Origin: Lachnospiraceae bacterium
Lineage (GTDB): Bacteria > Bacillota > Clostridia > Lachnospirales > Lachnospiraceae
Direction of reading: 5' to 3'
DNA length: 64,000 bases
Assembly: GCA_021770785.1 (NCBI GenBank)
Contig: JAETQH010000012.1
Coordinates: forward strand, 1 to 64,000
In this document: in pieces, positions 45,593 through 53,088 of the stretch
Layout: each line of letters begins with the position of its first letter
How positions within the stretch are numbered: the first letter of the stretch is position 1
The notes under the pieces: generated by a model
What the model was told of the DNA's origin: nothing
Databases searched by the model: none
What the model saw: the letters and a program-made list of their open reading frames with translations, nothing else
Translations under genes and position numbers: made by a program

Positions 45593-46411
45593 CTAATTTT
45601 TTTTGCTGCTCATATCCTTTGATTTTTTTGCGCAGGCGCGCTGGGCGGTAATGATTGCGTTCCGGAAACCGGATTTTTCTAACTCCGCCACTGCCTCAAT
45701 GGTAGTCCCGCCAGGAGAACATACCGCATCCTTTAATACGCCCGGATGCTCCCCTGTCTCTAAGACCATCTTGGCTGCGCCGTAGACAGACTGGGCGGCA
45801 AACTGATACGCCTGGGCGCGGGGCATTCCGTCGGCTACCGCCGCGTCTGCCATTGCCTCAATAAAAAGATAAACGTAAGCCGGGGAAGAGCCGGAGACGC
45901 CCACCACAGCGTCAATGAGGCTTTCCGGAACTACTTCTGCCTTTCCAAAGCAGCTGAAAATATCCAGCATTTCCCTTAATTCCTCTTCCGTCACGTTTTT
46001 GTTGGGGCAGAGGGCGCTCATCGCTTCTCCCACTAAGGCGGGGGTATTGGGCATGGCGCGCACCAGCTTGATTTCTTTTCCAAAGGCTTCCTCAATGGCA
46101 GCGATGGGTTGTCCCGCTGCAATGGAGACAACTAAGCAGCTGTTTTTTATATGCCCGGAAATCTGCGGAATTACCTCGCTAAACTTGTTTGGTTTTACGG
46201 CAAGAAACAGGATGTTGCTGCGCTCCGCAACCGTCTCGTTGGAGAGGGTTGTCTCAATGGAAAATTTGTTTTTAATTTTTTCTAAGGTATCGGAGGAATG
46301 GGCGCTGGCAATCATTTGACTGCTGGTGGCCAGAGAGGAACTTAAAATTCCGCCTATCATGGCGCTGCCCATATTTCCGGCACCGATAAAGCCGATAATT
46401 TTATCAATCAT
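45593..46411 (-). CDS. proC: Pyrroline-5-carboxylate reductase
   Basis: The 272-residue enzyme reduces 1-pyrroline-5-carboxylate to proline with NAD(P)H, the last step of proline synthesis. The N-terminal nucleotide-binding GFIGAGNMGSAMIGG and the C-terminal signature SPGGTTIEAVAELEKSGFR are clear, as is RAMPNTPALVGEAM. No other proline-synthesis gene is near. Confidence 0.96.
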   Translation of the reverse strand: MIDKIIGFIGAGNMGSAMIGGILSSSLATSSQMIASAHSSDTLEKIKNKFSIETTLSNETVAERSNILFLAVKPNKFSEVIPQISGHIKNSCLVVSIAAGQPIAAIEEAFGKEIKLVRAMPNTPALVGEAMSALCPNKNVTEEELREMLDIFSCFGKAEVVPESLIDAVVGVSGSSPAYVYLFIEAMADAAVADGMPRAQAYQFAAQSVYGAAKMVLETGEHPGVLKDAVCSPGGTTIEAVAELEKSGFRNAIITAQRACAKKSKDMSSKKN

Positions 46412-46494
46412 AACCTGTATATCCCTTTCCTAAAATCCTTTATGGTCTGATTCTAGTTCATTTTGCCGGAAACGTCAACTATTTCAAGGAAAAG

Positions 46495-46583
46495 AAAAGA
46501 GCAACCGTTTCCGGTTGCCTCTAAAATTGGAACTTAAAGACCGATTTTTCAGAAATAAACAGGGCTGCCTTGCGGTAGCCCCG
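46495..46583 (-). terminator. Two stem-loops downstream of the crotonase gene
   Basis: On the minus strand, GGGCTACCGCAAGGCAGCCC-type pairing at 46561-46583 comes first, then GAGGCAACCG/CGGTTGCTC at 46499-46521 followed by TTTTCTTTT. The second is a good terminator for the gene ending at 46676. The region 46412-46675 contains no gene. Confidence 0.75.
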
Positions 46584-46675
46584 TTTACTTTATAGAAAAT
46601 TGCGTCACCGACTGTAACGTTTAAAAGCGCCGCGGAGTGACAGGTTTTCCTTGACAATATGTATACAGCAAACTC

Positions 46676-47479
46676 TTAGAAATCAGTTAAATTAGCAGCT
46701 CTTCTCTCTAAGAATGCGCTCATGCCCTCTTTCTTATCGCTGGTAGAGCAGGTAACTCCGAAGAGATTAGCCTCCATCTCAACAGCGTTCTTGATATCCA
46801 TATCATAACCGTTGTTGATGGCTGCTTTTGCGATGGAAACAGCGTAGCTTCCTTTGGAGATAATCTTAGCTGCCATAGCCTTTGCGGTAGCCATTAACTC
46901 TTCTGGAGCAACTACTTTATTTACAAGACCGATGCGGTAAGCTTCTGCTGCATCGATGGAATCACAGGTGAAAATCATTTCTTTGGCACGTCCCATACCA
47001 ACTAAGCGGGCAAGTCTCTGTGTACCTCCGAAACCAGGAATGATTCCAAGACCTGTCTCAGGCTGACCGAAAGATGCGTTGTCGGAAGCGATACGGATAT
47101 CACATGCCATGGAAATCTCGCAACCGCCGCCTAATGCGAAGCCGTTGACTGCTGCGATGGTAACCTGACGCATATTCTGTAATTTGAAGAAAGGAACGCT
47201 TGCTTTCATACCGAACTCTCTGGCCTCTGCTGCGGTAAAGTTTACCATTTCAGCGATATCAGCGCCTGCTACGAAAGATTTGAACTCGTTGCCCTTCTTG
47301 TCAGGACCGCCGGTTAAGATCACAACCTTAACATCATCTCTTGCTTCGATTTCGGTTAAAGCTACGTTTAACTCGTCTAATGTCTCGCTGTTTAATGCGT
47401 TTAATGCTGCTGGTCTGGAAATAGTCAGAACTGCAATCTCGTCAGCAACTTCCAGTTTTAAATTGTTAAAATCACTCAT
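46676..47479 (-). CDS. crt: Enoyl-CoA hydratase (crotonase)
   Basis: The 267-residue enzyme hydrates short-chain enoyl-CoA, such as crotonyl-CoA, as in butyrate formation. Both catalytic Glu residues are visible, in LGGGCEISMA and FGQPETGLGI, as is the oxyanion-hole region FVAGADIAEM. A near-consensus promoter and AGGAGGG site precede it, and codon choice looks optimised, so strong expression is likely. The usual partners (thl, hbd, bcd, etfAB) are not next to it. Confidence 0.93.
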   Translation of the reverse strand: MSDFNNLKLEVADEIAVLTISRPAALNALNSETLDELNVALTEIEARDDVKVVILTGGPDKKGNEFKSFVAGADIAEMVNFTAAEAREFGMKASVPFFKLQNMRQVTIAAVNGFALGGGCEISMACDIRIASDNASFGQPETGLGIIPGFGGTQRLARLVGMGRAKEMIFTCDSIDAAEAYRIGLVNKVVAPEELMATAKAMAAKIISKGSYAVSIAKAAINNGYDMDIKNAVEMEANLFGVTCSTSDKKEGMSAFLERRAANLTDF

Positions 47480-47541
47480 CGTTTGAAACCCTCCTGAATT
47501 TGTTTGATAGTTTGATAAAAAATTAACAATATGCTATTATT

Positions 47542-47570
47542 AGAGTACTGCTTTTGGGGGAATTTGTCAA
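47542..47570 (-). promoter_or_regulatory. Promoter of the crotonase gene
   Basis: On the minus strand TTGACA (47570-47565), 17 bases, TACTCT (47547-47542), about 60 bases before the start codon. Confidence 0.65.
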
Positions 47571-47642
47571 TAGATATTTCGGAAAAAGGGTGTATAATGG
47601 TAGCAGTTTGGAAACGGAGTAGGATGGAAAGGGAAAGAAAAA

Positions 47643-48818
47643 TTGATTAAGGATTTTGAACTGGAAAAGATAGTAGAGCCGCTGTTAGGCTGGTTTATAG
47701 AAAACGCCCGCATTCTGCCATGGCGGACGGAACCGACGCCTTACCGGGTCTGGGTGTCGGAAATTATGCTCCAGCAGACCAGGGTAGAGGCAGTGAAGCC
47801 CTATTTTGAACGTTTCATGAGGGTGCTGCCGGGGATAAAGGATTTGGCAGAGTGCCCGGAGGATGAGCTTTTAAAGTTGTGGGAAGGCTTGGGCTATTAC
47901 AATCGTGTCCGTAATATGCAGAAGGCAGCCATAGAGGTGATGGAAAACCATGGCGGTGAGCTTCCGGCAGATTACGGCAAGCTGCTGGGCTTGAAGGGTA
48001 TCGGCAGTTATACAGCGGGGGCAGTTGCCTCCATCGCCTACGGAATCCCCGTGCCTGCGGTGGACGGCAATGTACTCCGGGTGCTGACTAGGGTGACGGC
48101 GGATGATACGGATATTATGAGGCAGTCCTTTCGCACGGAGACAGAGCGGGTCTTGGCGGCTTTGATGTGTGAAAACGGTATTTTTTTCCCGAAAAATAAA
48201 GATATATTAAAATGGAAGGAAAAGGTATACCGGGAAAATCTTCCGGGAGCCTTTAACCAGGCACTGATGGAGCTAGGGGCTACGGTCTGTCTGCCAAACG
48301 GCGCACCTCTCTGTGAAAAATGCCCCTGGCAGGAATTTTGCCGGGCAAGGGAAGAGGGGTTACTAGACAGTCTTCCGGTGAAGGCAAAGGCAAAGGAGAG
48401 AAAAATCGAAAAACGTACGGTACTTATTATCCGGGATGGGGATAAGGTGGCAATCCATAAACGTCCGGAAAAAGGATTGTTAGCAGGGCTTTATGAACTT
48501 CCCAACGTGGAGGGGGAGCTGCAGCAGGAGGAAGTGCTTTCTCTGGTGAAGGAGATGAATTTCCGTCCTATTCACATACGGAAATTAGAGGCGGCGAAAC
48601 ATGTTTTTTCCCATATCGAATGGCAGATGACAGGCTATGCCATCCGGGTGGAGGAAGAAGGCTTTGAAGAAGACGGGGAGGAAAACCACCAGCTTATTTT
48701 TGTGGACGCAGAACATGCGAAGGAGCGCTATGCCATTCCATCGGCATTTGCCGCTTATGCGGAGTATATGAATATAAAGCTTGGAGTAAAGAAAGACAAA
48801 GAGGAAGCCGATGCATAA
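47643..48818 (+). CDS. mutY: A/G-specific adenine glycosylase MutY
   Basis: The gene starts at TTG 47643 after GGAAAGGGAAAG. The 391-residue enzyme removes adenine mispaired with 8-oxoguanine. The catalytic Glu lies in SEIMLQQTRVEA, the helix-hairpin-helix in GLKGIGSYTAGAVAS with Asp in PAVDGNVLRV, and the 4Fe-4S cysteines in CLPNGAPLCEKCPWQEFC. The C-terminal NUDIX-like 8-oxoG recognition domain spans about 235-375. It is divergent from crt. Confidence 0.95.
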   Translation: MIKDFELEKIVEPLLGWFIENARILPWRTEPTPYRVWVSEIMLQQTRVEAVKPYFERFMRVLPGIKDLAECPEDELLKLWEGLGYYNRVRNMQKAAIEVMENHGGELPADYGKLLGLKGIGSYTAGAVASIAYGIPVPAVDGNVLRVLTRVTADDTDIMRQSFRTETERVLAALMCENGIFFPKNKDILKWKEKVYRENLPGAFNQALMELGATVCLPNGAPLCEKCPWQEFCRAREEGLLDSLPVKAKAKERKIEKRTVLIIRDGDKVAIHKRPEKGLLAGLYELPNVEGELQQEEVLSLVKEMNFRPIHIRKLEAAKHVFSHIEWQMTGYAIRVEEEGFEEDGEENHQLIFVDAEHAKERYAIPSAFAAYAEYMNIKLGVKKDKEEADA

Positions 48819-48932
48819 GCATCGGCTACATTATGAAAAAGATTGTGTATGGAAAGTGAAGTGTTTCACTATCTGTTGGGAGGAACCTTGCTTAGGGTTA
48901 GTAAGCAAGGTGTCTTGATGTTTCGTCAAGAC
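48806..48932 (+). other. Run of four perfect stem-loops after mutY
   Basis: Perfect inverted repeats occur in series: AGCCGATGC/GCATCGGCT (48806-48827, spanning the mutY stop), AGTGAA/TTCACT (48855-48870), ACCTTGCTTA/TAAGCAAGGT (48885-48911) and, with no gap, GTCTTGA/TCAAGAC (48912-48932). None has a good T-run. They may be the mRNA 3' end or a structured RNA. The rest of 48933-49090 shows no gene that I can support. Confidence 0.6.
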
Positions 48933-49093
48933 TAAAAGGTTTTATGAAAAATTTATCTTGCTGTCTTAACTTTGAATTTAGTATATCCCGGAATTGTGAC
49001 ATTGATATGCCAGGTTTATGAGATTTTTGTAAATAAAATATGAACAAAACGTTTTCTTTGGGAGGTTTTAAGAATTTCTTAAACAAAAAATGG

Positions 49094-49122
49094 ATTGGAA
49101 TACATCGGGAAACCATGTATAA
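49094..49122 (+). promoter_or_regulatory. Promoter of glf
   Basis: TTGGAA (49094-49099), 17 bases, TATAAT (49117-49122). Confidence 0.75.
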
Positions 49123-49136
49123 TAAAACCATGCCGG

Positions 49137-49182
49137 GTGTGCTGACACATTCATAATCGGAAAGAGGAACGTGTCAGCACAC
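49137..49182 (+). other. 12-bp inverted repeat in the glf leader
   Basis: GTGTGCTGACAC and GTGTCAGCACAC pair perfectly around a 22-base loop, between the expected transcription start and the ribosome site AAAGGAGCGGG. There is no T-run, so it is more likely an operator or a translation/stability element than a terminator. Confidence 0.65.
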
Positions 49183-49202
49183 TGAGAGGAAAGGAGCGGG
49201 AA

Positions 49203-50366
49203 ATGTACGATTTGTTAGTAATCGGAGCGGGAATTGCAGGCGCTGTCACTGCAAGAAAGCTTGCGGAAGAGGCAGGGAAAAAGGTTCTGGTGATAGAAAA
49301 GAGGCCGCACATTGGAGGAAATTGTTATGATGAGGCGGATGAGTATGGGATACTGATTCACAATTACGGGCCTCATATTTTTCATACGGGGATGGAGGAA
49401 GTGTATTCTTATCTTTCCAGGTTTACCGACTGGTATCATTTTGGACACGAGGTGGTGGCAAAGGTGGGAGAGCGGCTGATTCCGGTACCCTTCAATTTAC
49501 ATACCCTGCACCTCGTTTTTGATGAGGAAAAGGCGAAACGACTGGAAAAAAAATTAGTGGAGACTTACGGTCAAGGCAGCCGGGTGCCCATTATGAAACT
49601 GCGGGAGAGCGGGGACGCGGATATCCGCGAGATTGCAGATTATGTCTATGAAAACATTTTCCTGAAATATACCATGAAGCAGTGGGGACAGACCCCGGAG
49701 GAAATCAGCCCGGAGGTGACGGGAAGAGTTCCGGTGCTGATTTCCTATGATAACCGCTATTTTCAGGATAAATACCAGGGAGTTCCAAAAGACGGCTTTA
49801 CTCCCATGTTTGAGAGAATGTTAGATCATGAAAACATTGAGGTGAGAACCGGCACGGACTGCCGGGAGCTTCTGACATTTAAAGAGGATGCCGTTTATTT
49901 TGAGGGAGAGCGGTTTGACGGGGAGGTAGTGTATACCGGGACCTTAGACGAGTTGTTTGACTGCCGTTTCGGCAGGCTTCCCTACCGTTCGCTGGATTTC
50001 CATTTTGAACATTATGATGAAGATGCCTATCAGGGGCGCAGTGTGGTAAATTATACGGTCAGTGAGGATTTCACCCGTATTACGGAGTTTAAATTCCTGA
50101 CGGGGCAGCAGCATACCAATGGAACCACTATTGTAAAAGAATATTCCTTTGCCTATACGGGGGCAAAGGGGGAAATCCCGTATTATGCTATTTTAAATGA
50201 TGAAAATCAGGCGCTTTATGAGAAATATAAAGATTTAGCGTCACGGATAAAAAATTTCCATTTACTGGGGAGGCTGGCGGAATATAAATATTATAATATG
50301 GATGCCATGACTAAAAAGGCGATGGAATTAGCGGAGCAGTTGAAACAGATAGGAGAAAAGAGATGA
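49203..50366 (+). CDS. glf: UDP-galactopyranose mutase
   Basis: The 387-residue flavoenzyme interconverts UDP-galactopyranose and UDP-galactofuranose. The FAD-binding start LLVIGAGIAGAVTARKLAEE, HIGGNCYDE and the HNYGPHIFHT motif are typical, as are the substrate-side WGQTPEEISPEV and GRLPYRSLDF. It implies galactofuranose in the surface glycan. It is coupled to the next glycosyltransferase by an ATGA overlap. Confidence 0.96.
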   Translation: MYDLLVIGAGIAGAVTARKLAEEAGKKVLVIEKRPHIGGNCYDEADEYGILIHNYGPHIFHTGMEEVYSYLSRFTDWYHFGHEVVAKVGERLIPVPFNLHTLHLVFDEEKAKRLEKKLVETYGQGSRVPIMKLRESGDADIREIADYVYENIFLKYTMKQWGQTPEEISPEVTGRVPVLISYDNRYFQDKYQGVPKDGFTPMFERMLDHENIEVRTGTDCRELLTFKEDAVYFEGERFDGEVVYTGTLDELFDCRFGRLPYRSLDFHFEHYDEDAYQGRSVVNYTVSEDFTRITEFKFLTGQQHTNGTTIVKEYSFAYTGAKGEIPYYAILNDENQALYEKYKDLASRIKNFHLLGRLAEYKYYNMDAMTKKAMELAEQLKQIGEKR

Positions 50367-51373
50367 AATTACTTACTTTTGCAATACCGTGCTATAATTC
50401 ACAGGATTACATGGAGAATTGTATTAAATCTCTTCTGCCGGGGGGCGAAGATGTGGAAATTCTTGTGGTGGATGACGGTTCTAAGGACAGCACGGCAGAT
50501 ATCGCAGATGCCTATGAGAAAAAATATCCGGGGATTGTCCGGGCAGTCCATCAGGAAAACGGAGGCCACGGTGAGGCGGTCAATGCCGGAATCCGAAATG
50601 CCACAGGGCTTTACTTTAAGGTGGTGGATAGCGATGACTGGGTAGATGAAGAGGCATACAAAAAGATTTTGGATAAGCTGCGGGAGTTAGCAGGGGGCGA
50701 TAAAACTTTGGATATGTTTATTGCCAATTATGTCTATGAGAAGGAGGGGGCAAAGCGCAAGAAGGTCATGCGGTATCCCTCTCTGCCGAAGGAGCGTATT
50801 TTCACATGGGATGAGGCGAAGCTGCACAAGGGACAGTACATTCTGATGCACTCTGTGATTTACCGCACGAAGCTTTTGCGGGAATGCGGCTTAGAGCTGC
50901 CGAAGCATACGTTTTATGTGGACAATATATATGTATACAAACCGCTGCCCAGTGTCAGAACCATGTACTACATGGATGTGGATTTTTACCGCTATTATAT
51001 AGGAAGAGAGGACCAGTCCGTCAATGAAAAGGTTATGATTGGACGTATCGACCAGCAGATAAAGGTGAATAAAATCATGGTGGACGAATTTGATTTGTGG
51101 AAAATCCAGAACAGAAGGCTGCGCCGTTATATGTTTAACTATTTAGAAATTATTACGGTGATTTCCACGGTGATGCTCATTCGTTCCGGCACGGAGGAAA
51201 ATCTGTTAAAGAAACGGGAACTATGGAGATATATCAAAAACAGGGATATCCGCCTGTTTCACCATCTGCGGGTAGGTATTATGGGAAATACCATGAATTT
51301 ACCCGGAAAGGGCGGAAGAAAAATTTCCGTGGCAGCCTATAAGCTGTCCCAGAAAGTAGTGGGATTTAATTGA
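50363..51373 (+). CDS. Glycosyltransferase family 2
   Basis: The 336-residue GT-A enzyme starts LLTFAIPCYNSQDYMENCIK, with VVDDGSKDST and a metal site in KVVDSDDWVDEEA. After about residue 225 it becomes helical and basic, suggesting membrane contact. Coupling to glf makes a galactofuranose donor plausible, but the sugar is not proven by sequence. Confidence 0.92.
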   Translation: MKLLTFAIPCYNSQDYMENCIKSLLPGGEDVEILVVDDGSKDSTADIADAYEKKYPGIVRAVHQENGGHGEAVNAGIRNATGLYFKVVDSDDWVDEEAYKKILDKLRELAGGDKTLDMFIANYVYEKEGAKRKKVMRYPSLPKERIFTWDEAKLHKGQYILMHSVIYRTKLLRECGLELPKHTFYVDNIYVYKPLPSVRTMYYMDVDFYRYYIGREDQSVNEKVMIGRIDQQIKVNKIMVDEFDLWKIQNRRLRRYMFNYLEIITVISTVMLIRSGTEENLLKKRELWRYIKNRDIRLFHHLRVGIMGNTMNLPGKGGRKISVAAYKLSQKVVGFN

Positions 51374-51390
51374 TGAAAGAGGCAGGATTT

Positions 51391-51873
51391 ATGACGAGAA
51401 GAGAAAGGGCGATGAGCCTGTTTGAAGAGGGATATAATTGTGCCCAGTCGGTTTTTTTGGCGTTTGAGGATTTGCATGGCATAGACAGGGAAACAGCTGC
51501 AAAATTAAGCTCTTCTTTTGGCGCAGGAATGGGCAGGCTGCGGGAAGTCTGCGGTACGGTGTCCGGTATGCTTATGACAGCGGGGCTGCTCTATGGCTAC
51601 GATGAGCCTAAGGCGTTTGCAGAGAAAGCGGAACACTACGGAAGAGTGCAGGAGCTGGCAAAAACCTTTGAGGAAAAGCACGGCAGTATTGTCTGCCGGG
51701 AGCTGTTGGGGCTGGAGGTAAAAAGGGAGGCCCCGATACCGGAGGCACGGACGAAAGAATATTATAAGAAGCGCCCCTGCAAGGAATTGATTGGGGATGC
51801 GGCGGAGATTTTGGACAATTATATCAGGGAGCATGAGATTGCAGTTCCGGAGAAAACTTCTTCGGAAAAGTAG
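51391..51873 (+). CDS. C-GCAxxG-C-C family redox protein
   Basis: ATG at 51391 is chosen because AGGCAGGA precedes it; an earlier ATG at 51373 touches the previous stop. The protein (about 160 residues) has the family's cysteine pattern: YNCAQSVFLAF, FGAGMGRLREVCGTVSGML, IVCREL and KRPCKEL. The fold is helical and is thought to bind metal or act in redox chemistry; its function is unproven. It appears to be attached to the glf operon by position only. Confidence 0.88.
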   Translation: MTRRERAMSLFEEGYNCAQSVFLAFEDLHGIDRETAAKLSSSFGAGMGRLREVCGTVSGMLMTAGLLYGYDEPKAFAEKAEHYGRVQELAKTFEEKHGSIVCRELLGLEVKREAPIPEARTKEYYKKRPCKELIGDAAEILDNYIREHEIAVPEKTSSEK

Positions 51874-51998
51874 TTTTTCAGAACATGGCAGCACAAAAAT
51901 AATTTGCTTGTCAAAGGATAGGCGCTTTGCTAAAATAGTAGTCACAAATATTGAAAAATCTCCTATAATTTTAGAGATGAAACAGAAATGAGGAACAT

Positions 51999-52817
51999 AT
52001 GAGCGAAAAATTTGAAAATGATATGGAACAGGAGACGGGAAATACATTTGAGCCGGAGCCGAATGGATCGCAGCCTGTGGAAGGGATGAATCAGGGAAAT
52101 CCATTTTATGGGAAGCAAAGTGCGGCTGATGACAATATCAGGGCAGAGAATGCTGGAAACACAGCTTACGGAAGTACCGGAACGGAGAATGCCGGAAACA
52201 CAGCTTACGGAAGTACCGGAACGGAGAATGGCGGAAACACAGCTTACGGAAGTACCGGAACGGAGAATAACGGAAACGCAGCTTATGGAAGTGGAATGGC
52301 TGGTGGAAACGCTTATAACGGCGGTAATGCTTATAACGGCGGAAACGCTTATAACGGCGGTAATGCCTACAACGGCGGTAATGTTTATGGCAATAATATG
52401 TACGGAAACAATGCCTATGGCAATGCCGGGCAGAACTTTAACCAGCCCTACAACACATATTACGGCGAACAGAAAAATAATGACAGTATCGCCTTTGGCG
52501 TGGCGTCGTTGGTGCTGGGCATAGCAACGGTTGTATTGTTTTGCAGCTGCATTAGCTGGATTACCGGTATTCTTGCCGTTATTTTCGGTATTGTGCAGTT
52601 GGTGAAATACAGGCAGAAGGGACTTGCCATTGGAGGAATTATTACGGGAGCCATTGGCCTGATTCTTTCGCTAGTGCTTTATATTGCGGTTTTTGCGGAT
52701 TTAGGTTCTGCCAACAGATACAATAATATTTATAACGATATTTATAATGATATCTATGATGATATCTATGATGACTATTATTACAATAACAGCATAGATG
52801 AACATCATACCTTATGA
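51999..52817 (+). CDS. DUF4190-type membrane protein with long repeat region
   Basis: The 272-residue protein has an acidic start, a repeat region (about residues 48-150) and two helices of the DUF4190 type (about 165-245: IAFGVASLVLGIATVVLF and GLAIGGIITGAIGLILS). The first repeats are 13 residues (NTAYGSTGTEN-G), the second are GGNAYN units. The tail is Asp/Tyr/Asn-rich. Its role is unknown. Asn/Gly/Tyr-rich tails also occur on HtrA at 42628, possibly a shared property of membrane proteins in this organism. Confidence 0.8.
   Translation: MSEKFENDMEQETGNTFEPEPNGSQPVEGMNQGNPFYGKQSAADDNIRAENAGNTAYGSTGTENAGNTAYGSTGTENGGNTAYGSTGTENNGNAAYGSGMAGGNAYNGGNAYNGGNAYNGGNAYNGGNVYGNNMYGNNAYGNAGQNFNQPYNTYYGEQKNNDSIAFGVASLVLGIATVVLFCSCISWITGILAVIFGIVQLVKYRQKGLAIGGIITGAIGLILSLVLYIAVFADLGSANRYNNIYNDIYNDIYDDIYDDYYYNNSIDEHHTL
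52146..52285 (+). repeat. 39-bp coding tandem repeat
   Basis: Copies begin at 52146, 52185, 52224 and a partial fourth at 52263, nearly identical at DNA level. They are followed (about 52305-52380) by short units coding GGNAYN. High identity points to recent slippage expansion. Confidence 0.9.
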
Positions 52818-52825
52818 TTTAGAAC

Positions 52826-52864
52826 AAAGAGAGGGAATAGCCAGTTTGGTTATTCCCTCTCTTT
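52826..52864 (+). terminator. Terminator after the DUF4190 gene
   Basis: AAAGAGAGGGAATA pairs perfectly with TATTCCCTCTCTTT around an 11-base loop. Confidence 0.85.
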
Positions 52865-53088
52865 GTGTAGCTTCACACATCGGTAATATGCCATAGAAGT
52901 GGTGTACGGGTGGAATAGCTGGTATGGGAAAAGTATTTCCTGTTTCATTTAAATAATAAAATTAGGTAAAAAAGCATAAAAAATTAGGTAAAAATTGTGT
53001 AAAAAATCAATAGAAAATAAAGCTAAAAACCGGTATGATATATGTAAAGAAAGTGGCAAAAATTACTAAAGGAGAAGGGAAGATACGT

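Noticed and set aside
48898-49131. Minus-strand frame of 77 codons between mutY and glf
   Set aside because: No ribosome site, composition not protein-like, and it covers the glf promoter.
52305-52380. CRISPR-like repeats
   Set aside because: They are in-frame coding repeats of GGNAYN in a membrane protein.
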